5,498 nt of DNA from assembly GCA_011048855.1 (NCBI GenBank), contig DSCZ01000335.1, positions 1 through 5,498 of the forward strand. Direction: 5' to 3'. The notes under the pieces were generated by a model, which was given only the letters and a program-made list of their open reading frames with translations, was not told the DNA's origin and made no database searches. Below, in pieces: positions 1 to 5,498 of the stretch. Source of the DNA: Desulfobacteraceae bacterium. GTDB taxonomy: Bacteria > Desulfobacterota > DSM-4660 > Desulfatiglandales > Desulfatiglandaceae. The position numbers and the translations under genes are program-made. Positions within the stretch are counted from its first letter, which is position 1. Every line of letters begins with the position of its first letter.

Positions 1-1232
1 AAAGTTTTGCGGTGACCCCCTCTGAACTGGAAGAGGGCTTGAGCGAAGGGATGGGCTTCGATGGTTCTTCCATCGAGGGCTTCGCGAGAATAGAGGAAAG
101 CGACATGATCGCGAAACCGGATCCGACCACGTTCCAGATGGTGGCCTGGCGGCGTGGGGAAAGACCGGTTGCACGTATGTTCTGCGACATTTTGAACCCG
201 GACGGGACAGCCTATGAGGGCGACCCCCGTTATGTGCTCAAGCGCCTGCTCAAGAAGGTTGCCGAACAGGGTTTCACATTTTATGTCGGGCCGGAACTCG
301 AGTTTTTCTTGTTCAAGAATGATTGTTCGACCGACGTGTTGGACACCGGTGGTTATTTCGACTCCCGCCCGCTCGATATGGGCAGCGATTTGAGGCGCGA
401 TGTGATTTTTACGCTGCAGGCCATGGGCATAGATGTCGAATACAGCCATCACGAGGTCGCCCCGAGCCAGCATGAAATTGACCTGCGCTATGACGAAGCG
501 CTTCGTATGGCCGACAAGACGATGACTTACCGGGTCGCGGTGAAGGAAGTAGCACGGAGCCAGGGAATCTACGCGACCTTTATGCCCAAGCCGCTGTTCG
601 GTGAAAACGGGAGCGGCATGCATGTTCATCAATCCTTGTTCAGGGGCAACAAGAATGCTTTTTATGATCCCAACGAGCGGTTCAATCTCTCGGAAATGGC
701 AAAATATTACATCGCCGGCATCCTACGTCATGCGCCGGAACTGACCTCGATCACAAACCAATGGGTCAATTCCTACAAACGGCTTGTTCCCGGCTACGAG
801 GCTCCGGTGTATGTATCCTGGGCGCGGCGCAATCGCTCCGCGATGGTCAGGGTTCCGATGTACAAACCGGGCAAGGAGACGGCCACCCGGATGGAGTTCC
901 GCTCTCCGGATCCGGCCTGCAACCCTTACCTGGCTTTCGCGGTGATGCTGGGGGCCGGCATGGAGGGGATTGAAAACCGCTACGAACTGCCGGAGCCTAT
1001 TGAAGAGGATATTTTTGAAATGAATCCGGCCGAGCGAAAGGCGCACGGGATAACAGACCTTCCGGGAAACCTCTACGCCTCGATCCTGGAAACCGAGAAA
1101 AGCGAACTCGTCAAGCGGGTGCTGGGCGATCATGTGTTCAACAAGTTCATCGAAAACAAGAAGATAGAATGGGACATGTACCGCACCCACGTTAGTGCGT
1201 TCGAGCTCGACCGGTATCTGCCCAGACTTTAA
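1..1232 (+). CDS. glnA: Glutamine synthetase, type I-alpha (5' end cut by window)
   Basis: Makes glutamine from glutamate, ammonia and ATP in the cytoplasm; the family forms dodecamers. The frame is open from the window edge (first whole codon at base 3) and reads SFAVTPSELEE, an internal GS sequence, so the GTG at 12 is not the start and about 35-40 N-terminal residues lie upstream. Numbering from base 12, visible motifs are DGSSIEGF (17-24), the metal-binding pair E95/E97 in GPELEFF, HHEVAPSQHEID (146-157), GSGMHVHQS (200-208), NSYKRLVPGYEAP (253-265), the NRSAMVR loop (274-280) and RMEFRSPDP (293-301). The beta-type insertion is absent. The position matching the adenylylated Tyr of beta enzymes is Phe335 (DIFEMNP), so AMP modification is unlikely. 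R26 and E386 match Bacillus subtilis residues tied to glutamine feedback (R62, E424), suggesting feedback inhibition. It ends with TAA at 1230-1232. First gene of the apparent group; its promoter is outside the window. Confidence 0.97.
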   Translation, partial: SFAVTPSELEEGLSEGMGFDGSSIEGFARIEESDMIAKPDPTTFQMVAWRRGERPVARMFCDILNPDGTAYEGDPRYVLKRLLKKVAEQGFTFYVGPELEFFLFKNDCSTDVLDTGGYFDSRPLDMGSDLRRDVIFTLQAMGIDVEYSHHEVAPSQHEIDLRYDEALRMADKTMTYRVAVKEVARSQGIYATFMPKPLFGENGSGMHVHQSLFRGNKNAFYDPNERFNLSEMAKYYIAGILRHAPELTSITNQWVNSYKRLVPGYEAPVYVSWARRNRSAMVRVPMYKPGKETATRMEFRSPDPACNPYLAFAVMLGAGMEGIENRYELPEPIEEDIFEMNPAERKAHGITDLPGNLYASILETEKSELVKRVLGDHVFNKFIENKKIEWDMYRTHVSAFELDRYLPRL

Positions 1233-1331
1233 AGGCCAGGGCCGTGAGACGTGAGGCGGAGGGGGATGGCAGGCTCGCCGTTCTTACGTTTCATGAAAGG
1301 GAACAACCATGGAATTATAAGGGGAATAAAT
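1233..1331 (+). other. Intergenic spacer between glnA and the asparagine synthetase-like gene
   Basis: A 99-base gap. I found no convincing hairpin followed by a T-run and no promoter with paired -35 and -10 boxes; the AT-rich TTATAA at 1315-1320 has no acceptable -35 box 16-18 bases upstream. The downstream gene's frame is open back to a TGA at 1245-1247, so GTG 1251, ATG 1266 or ATG 1293 are formally possible starts. GGAGG at 1258-1262 lies only 3 bases before ATG 1266. The simplest reading is a transcribed spacer within one operon, but a weak internal promoter cannot be excluded. Confidence 0.5.
1319..1326 (+). promoter_or_regulatory. Ribosome binding site deciding the start at 1332
   Basis: The purine run AAGGGGAA ends 5 bases before the ATG at 1332, a normal Shine-Dalgarno position. 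It supports this start over the three upstream in-frame candidates, whose extra residues (up to 27, rich in Arg and Gly) do not look like part of the folded domain. Confidence 0.6.
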
Positions 1332-2564
1332 ATGAGAGATGAAACAATGGCTGCGATAGGCCAGAGCCTTTTCGGGTTTCAGGCATCCTTGACCCAGGGC
1401 GGGTCCAGCATGGGGGAATATCTTGACAGGTATTACTGTCAAAAATGGGAGGGGGATGTGCTGTACGCCGCCCTTGCTCTTCGAACCACGTTTGTCAATG
1501 CGATGCAGCAGTTTCTCGCAGATGAAGGGTTGTTCAACATCGACCGGGTCCAGATCAGCGAAATCACCGACCCGCTCGCGCACGACGTGGAGTATGTTCC
1601 CAGCATACACTATAAAGGGCAGCTCTATGTGATGACCCACAGCATGATTTACGCAAAATTTCTTGCGTGCCACAACCCGCGGATCAAGGGGGTTTTCATA
1701 GACAGCCCCAACATAAGGCTGGAAATGGAGAGTCCGGACAGGGTTCAACGGGGAAGGTATTTGATCGATTTCAGCCAGATGGATATGGAAATGCGGCGCA
1801 ACCGGGGGGTTGACCTCGATATGTACCTGCAGGAGCCTGAAAAAGTGAAGGAAATCCTGGCGGAGGACATGGAGAAAGCCATGAGCCTCTTCGAGAGGAT
1901 GATCATACACGCGGTCTCCCGGATGGCTGAGAAAAACGACGACGAACTCAAGACGCTGGGAGTCGTGCTTGAAGTGCCCGAAAGGCCGTTTCCGCGTTTT
2001 AAATTCGACGAAGCCGTAGAACGTCACGGCCGTGGGTGCGAGGTTGCGCTCGGCAAAGAGGTCGATGGGCAGTTTTTCTGGATCACCGGAATAATGAGGG
2101 AGAACTACGATCTGATATATCCCTATCTTCGGCCTGAGGGCAAAGTGAGCCTCAGCGAGGTAACCTCGGATATGATATACAACTTCGACATCTGTGCGAA
2201 GAGTATATCCCGGGACACCGGCGAGCATGGAGCGGCGGTGGAAATTCTTTCCGGCGCTGTCCGGGAGTGGCTTCATGAAGCGATCGTCGAGAGGCTGCTC
2301 GACAACGGCATCATTCCCGCCCGCCCGGTGATTTTTGAAGGCAATGTGAAAAACATCGATCAGCTCGGAGGTTACGGTCCGTTTCTTTTGGTCACGTCGC
2401 GGAGGGACGCCTCCGGCAGGCGGACCTTTCCGGAGACCTTCGGCGGGGGTATCGGCGTCGAACGTACGCTCTACGCGCTGACGAAAGGCCCGAAGCTGGA
2501 TAGGGTCGACGACATAACCTGTTTCGGGAAGAACCCCGACAGCCACCAGATTTACCTGTTTTAG
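1332..2564 (+). CDS. AsnRS-like class II synthetase without anticodon domain; probable asparagine synthetase (AsnA-like)
   Basis: A 410-residue protein carrying the catalytic core of the class II D/K/N aminoacyl-tRNA synthetases. A motif-1-like helix and strand lie at about 48-76, followed by EITDPLAHDVEY (77-88) and THSMIYAKF (102-110). Motif 2 is NIRLE (127-131), with R129 and E131, then RYLIDFSQMDMEM (142-154). FPRFKFDEA (220-228) resembles the AspRS/AsnRS segment before the active-site strands. Motif 3 is GGGIGVER (371-378), with R378 to contact ATP. The N-terminal OB-fold that binds the anticodon in AspRS and AsnRS is missing: only about 47 residues precede motif 1. A truncated AsnRS paralogue of this layout in Pyrococcus abyssi makes asparagine from aspartate, ammonia and ATP, so that function is inferred here. 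The position between glnA and gltB, with gltB 9 bases downstream, fits an ammonia-using amino-acid ligase. Alternatives are another aspartate- or amino-acid-activating ligase, or a free-standing modifier of tRNA or protein. Fold assignment is firm; substrate is not. Confidence 0.8.
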   Translation: MRDETMAAIGQSLFGFQASLTQGGSSMGEYLDRYYCQKWEGDVLYAALALRTTFVNAMQQFLADEGLFNIDRVQISEITDPLAHDVEYVPSIHYKGQLYVMTHSMIYAKFLACHNPRIKGVFIDSPNIRLEMESPDRVQRGRYLIDFSQMDMEMRRNRGVDLDMYLQEPEKVKEILAEDMEKAMSLFERMIIHAVSRMAEKNDDELKTLGVVLEVPERPFPRFKFDEAVERHGRGCEVALGKEVDGQFFWITGIMRENYDLIYPYLRPEGKVSLSEVTSDMIYNFDICAKSISRDTGEHGAAVEILSGAVREWLHEAIVERLLDNGIIPARPVIFEGNVKNIDQLGGYGPFLLVTSRRDASGRRTFPETFGGGIGVERTLYALTKGPKLDRVDDITCFGKNPDSHQIYLF

Positions 2565-2573
2565 CGTGCTGCA

Positions 2574-5498
2574 ATGGAGAGTGGGCAGCAGAAATTCAAC
2601 GGAGGTTTTCACCCCGATTTCGGTCTCTACCACCCTGGGTTCGAACACGACGGCTGCGGGGTGGGTTTTCTGGCGAACATCGACGGAACCGGGGATCATC
2701 AGATCATAGAGCAGGGCGTAGCCGTACTGAAGAACCTTATGCACCGGGGAGCCGTCGGGGGGGATCTTTCCACAGGAGACGGAGCGGGCATCCTGGTAAG
2801 GATACCGGACGACTTTCTAAGGAATCATATGGGCTCCGCAGGGCGGAAGCTCCCCCCGTCCGGTGCCTACGGCGTTGCGATGGTTTTCCTGCCGCGTGAT
2901 CCCCGAATCAGGGATTTGTGTGCCGGGATCTTCGAGCGTATCTGCGAACAGGAGTCGCTGAGGGTGCTCGGGTGGAGGGAGGTGCCGGTGGACCTGAGCG
3001 TGCTTGGGGAGCAGGCGGGCGCCGGCCGGCCGACGATTTTTCAGTGTGCGATCGACGGTGTAGGAATTGCCGGAGAGGCTCTCGACCGGAAGCTTTTTGT
3101 CGCCCGGAGATGTGCGGAGAAGTCCGTCCGAGAACAGATCTCCGGCCGCGATATCTTTTATATACCGAGCATGTCGACCCGCACCGTCGTTTACAAAGGG
3201 CTGATGCGGGGCGACCAACTGCCGATTTTCTATCCGGATTTGCACGAGCCTGATTTTACGAGTCCCTTCGCGGTGGTTCATCAGCGATACAGCACCAATA
3301 CGTTTCCATCCTGGGAGCTTGCCCAGCCTTTCCGATTTCTTGCGCATAACGGGGAAATCAACACCCTGAGAGGAAACATAAACCACATGCGCTCCCGTGA
3401 ATCTACGTTGGAGTCGCCGCTGTTCGGAGCGGACATCAAGAAAATTCTGCCGATTATCGACGAGAAGGGTAGTGATTCCGCCTGTCTCGACAATGCCCTC
3501 GAACTGTTGCTGCATGGCGGACGGAGTCTGCCGCACGCGATGTTGATGCTGGTCCCCGAGGCCTGGGGCGTGAAATACCCTATGGGTCCTGATCAAAGAG
3601 GATTTTTCGAATATCATGCCGGCCTGATGGAACCATGGGACGGCCCGGCGGCGCTGGCTTTTTCGGACGGTGGGCGTGTCGGGGCCATGCTTGACAGAAA
3701 CGGCCTGAGACCCGGCAGGTACTCGATTACGCGCAAGGGCCGCATCATTTTTGCATCCGAGGCGGGAGTGTTGGACCTGGATCCGTCCGAAATAGTTGAA
3801 AAAGGAGCCCTGCGGCCGGGAAGGATGATCCTGGTCGATTTTGAAAAAAAACGCGTGCTCAAAAACGGCGAAATAAAGACCCTCTGCGCCAGGCACCAAC
3901 CATACAGACGCTGGGTGGAGGAGAACAAGATCACGGTACGTGCTTTTTACGGCGCGGTCGCCCCGGTCAAACCGGAGCGGGAGAGTTTGACCGCCCGGCA
4001 GAGACTGTTCGGCTACACCCGGGAGGAGCTCCAGATGGTCCTGGAACCGATGGCTTCCAGGGGTTACGAGCCGGTGGGGTCGATGGGAGCGGATATTCCG
4101 CCGGCGGTTCTCTCCGAGAAGAACCAGCTGCTTTACTCTTATTTCAAACAGCTTTTCGCACAGGTGACAAACCCTGCGATAGATCCGGTGCGGGAAGAAC
4201 TGGTGATGACGTTGATGACTTTTATCGGCAACCCTGGAAATATTCTTTCGGAGATGCCGGCACATGCAAGGCTCATAAAACTGGTGCACCCGATTCTGGC
4301 GGACGAGGACCTGGAGAGGATAAGAAATCTCCAGGAAAAAGGCTTTCGGACAACCACGGTGAAGATCGGTTTTCAGCGCTCCACAAAAACTCCGGGGTTC
4401 AAAGAGGCGATTTCAACCCTGTGTGCGCAATGCGAAAGAGCATCCGCTTCGGGTGTGTCCTTGATTTTGTTGAGCGACAGGGATCTTCCCCCGGGCATGG
4501 TTCCCGTCCCCGCCCTGCTTGCAGTGTCAGCGGTCAACCAGCATCTGGCGCGCTGCGGCAGGAGACCTTCGGCCGGAATCCTGGTGGAAACCGGGGAGGC
4601 GCGCGATGTTATGCACATGGCTCTGCTGCTCGGCTACGGTGCAACGGCGATAAACCCTTACCTGGCCTTTCAAACCGTAGCCGCCATGTGCGAGGATGGT
4701 CATCTAAGCGCCTCGATTCCGGTGGCGGTGGCCCTTGAAAATTATATCAAGGCCCTGTGCAGGGGGCTGCTGAAAATTATGTCCAAGATGGGCATTTCGA
4801 CATTGAGGAGCTACCGGGGAGCACAGGTGTTCGAAGCGATCGGACTGAACAGGGATGTGGTGGATGATTTCTTCCCGGGTACGGCCTCCAGGATAGAAGG
4901 GATCGGGCTCGATGCGATCGCCGCGGAAGCCGCAGCAAGGTTCGATGCAGCCGAATCGGACATTCCACCTTCACCGGTTGTGCTTCCGTCCGGCGGGGAA
5001 TATCGCTACCGTGTGGACGGTGAGAGGCACCTCTGGACGCCGGAGGCGATCAGGCTTCTCCAGGAGGCCGTGCGCAGAGGAGACATGGCTGCCTACTCGG
5101 GCTACGCCGAGCTGATAAACCAGCAGGCGGGACGCCTGTGCACTCTGCGCGGCATGTTCAGTTTCAAGGAACGTCCGCCGGTGCCGCTTGAAGAGGTGGA
5201 GCCGGCCTCATCGATTATGACTCGTTTCGTCACAGGGGCGATGTCCTTCGGGTCGATCAGCCGGGAGGCACATCAAACGATCGCGGTGGCGATGAACCGG
5301 ATCAAGGCTATGAGCAACTGCGGCGAGGGTGGCGAGGATCCCTCCCGCTACAGGCCGCTTCCGAATGGTGACAGCATGTCCAGCGCGGTGAAGCAGGTTG
5401 CAAGCGGCCGTTTCGGGGTGACAATCGAATACCTGGTGAATGGAAAGGACCTGCAGATCAAGATAGCCCAGGGGGCAAAGCCGGGGGAGGGGGGGCAG
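2574..5498 (+). CDS. gltB: Glutamate synthase, large (alpha) subunit (3' end cut by window)
   Basis: Converts glutamine plus 2-oxoglutarate to two glutamates, the GOGAT half of ammonia assimilation. The frame is open without a break for 975 codons to the window end; family members are about 1,500 residues. The class II glutamine amidotransferase domain spans about 28-430: FEHDGCGVGF places the nucleophile at Cys28, implying removal of a 27-residue propeptide, and HQRYSTNTFPSWELAQPF (236-253), HNGEIN (258-263) and DRNGLRPGRY (374-383) are typical of the domain. The central domain follows at about 479-800 (FGYTREELQMVLEPM, NPAIDPVREELV at 533-544, GLLKIMSKMGISTLRSYRGAQ). The FMN-binding synthase domain begins with TGAMSFGSISREAH (887-900), then NCGEGGEDPSRY, and the sequence stops at KPGEGGQ (969-975). 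The Fe-S cysteines, the C-terminal beta-helix and any gltD partner lie beyond the window. ATG 2574 is the only in-frame start between the preceding TAG and Cys28. No Shine-Dalgarno precedes it, so translation may be coupled to the upstream gene. Confidence 0.97.
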   Translation, partial: MESGQQKFNGGFHPDFGLYHPGFEHDGCGVGFLANIDGTGDHQIIEQGVAVLKNLMHRGAVGGDLSTGDGAGILVRIPDDFLRNHMGSAGRKLPPSGAYGVAMVFLPRDPRIRDLCAGIFERICEQESLRVLGWREVPVDLSVLGEQAGAGRPTIFQCAIDGVGIAGEALDRKLFVARRCAEKSVREQISGRDIFYIPSMSTRTVVYKGLMRGDQLPIFYPDLHEPDFTSPFAVVHQRYSTNTFPSWELAQPFRFLAHNGEINTLRGNINHMRSRESTLESPLFGADIKKILPIIDEKGSDSACLDNALELLLHGGRSLPHAMLMLVPEAWGVKYPMGPDQRGFFEYHAGLMEPWDGPAALAFSDGGRVGAMLDRNGLRPGRYSITRKGRIIFASEAGVLDLDPSEIVEKGALRPGRMILVDFEKKRVLKNGEIKTLCARHQPYRRWVEENKITVRAFYGAVAPVKPERESLTARQRLFGYTREELQMVLEPMASRGYEPVGSMGADIPPAVLSEKNQLLYSYFKQLFAQVTNPAIDPVREELVMTLMTFIGNPGNILSEMPAHARLIKLVHPILADEDLERIRNLQEKGFRTTTVKIGFQRSTKTPGFKEAISTLCAQCERASASGVSLILLSDRDLPPGMVPVPALLAVSAVNQHLARCGRRPSAGILVETGEARDVMHMALLLGYGATAINPYLAFQTVAAMCEDGHLSASIPVAVALENYIKALCRGLLKIMSKMGISTLRSYRGAQVFEAIGLNRDVVDDFFPGTASRIEGIGLDAIAAEAAARFDAAESDIPPSPVVLPSGGEYRYRVDGERHLWTPEAIRLLQEAVRRGDMAAYSGYAELINQQAGRLCTLRGMFSFKERPPVPLEEVEPASSIMTRFVTGAMSFGSISREAHQTIAVAMNRIKAMSNCGEGGEDPSRYRPLPNGDSMSSAVKQVASGRFGVTIEYLVNGKDLQIKIAQGAKPGEGGQ
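2655..2657 (+). other. Catalytic Cys28 codon of GltB, predicted mature N-terminus
   Basis: The TGC codon lies in the context HDGCGVGF, the conserved start of mature glutamate synthase large subunits. In this family the Cys becomes the free N-terminal nucleophile of the glutaminase site after propeptide cleavage. The 27-residue propeptide here is longer than the roughly 20 residues I recall for Bacillus-type enzymes. It is rich in Gly, Gln and aromatic residues. Confidence 0.8.

Noticed and set aside
12..14. GTG at 12 as the glnA start codon
   Set aside because: The frame is open to the window edge and the codons before it encode S-F-A, matching conserved internal glutamine synthetase sequence; the true start is upstream of the window.
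1281..1320. Possible promoter before the synthetase-like gene (TTATAA at 1315-1320)
   Set aside because: There is no acceptable -35 hexamer at 16-18 bases upstream; the AT-rich bases probably just flank the ribosome binding site.
2601..2605. Perfect GGAGG inside the gltB propeptide region
   Set aside because: No ATG, GTG or TTG follows at ribosome-binding distance in the gltB frame, so it cannot set an alternative start.
1284..2744. Open minus-strand frame of 486 codons opposite the synthetase-like gene and the start of gltB
   Set aside because: The plus strand carries clear conserved motifs in two consecutive genes that share one frame, and the long antisense opening follows from their GC-rich codon bias. 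Its translation is rich in His, Arg and Pro and shows no recognisable domain.
2817..4289. Open minus-strand frame of 490 codons opposite gltB
   Set aside because: It lies entirely within the conserved amidotransferase and central domains of gltB, its composition is typical of a shadow frame, and it has no recognisable motif.
4421..5115. Short open frames on both strands within the 3' part of gltB
   Set aside because: The gltB frame is continuous and conserved throughout this stretch, so there is no sign of a frameshift or nested gene.

Overview
The window holds three genes, all on the + strand, that look like one nitrogen-assimilation gene group: the 3' nine-tenths of a type I-alpha glutamine synthetase (glnA), a complete class II aminoacyl-tRNA-synthetase-like protein that lacks a tRNA-binding domain (probable ammonia-dependent asparagine synthetase of the AsnRS-derived, 'archaeal AsnA' type), and the 5' two-thirds of the glutamate synthase large subunit (gltB). 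Both window ends cut through genes. There is almost no non-coding DNA: 99 bases between glnA and the middle gene, and 9 bases between the middle gene and gltB. I see no RNA genes, mobile elements, CRISPR arrays, repeats or convincing terminators.

The organism is a bacterium of moderately high GC content. The glnA product is the alpha subtype (no beta-type insertion, Phe at the adenylylation-site position, Bacillus-like C-terminal region). The gltB product has the long bacterial form with a short N-terminal propeptide ending before the catalytic Cys. A Firmicutes (for example Peptococcaceae-like) or Desulfobacterota/syntrophic anaerobe source would fit, but the sequence does not settle the phylum.

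By function, glutamine synthetase fixes ammonia onto glutamate to give glutamine. Glutamate synthase passes the glutamine amide to 2-oxoglutarate to regenerate two glutamates. The middle protein, if it is an asparagine synthetase, would fix ammonia onto aspartate. The set would then be GS-GOGAT plus a second ammonia-fixing ligase. The middle gene is the most interesting element: its class II catalytic core is plain in the sequence, its function is inferred, and its placement between the two GS-GOGAT genes strengthens that inference.
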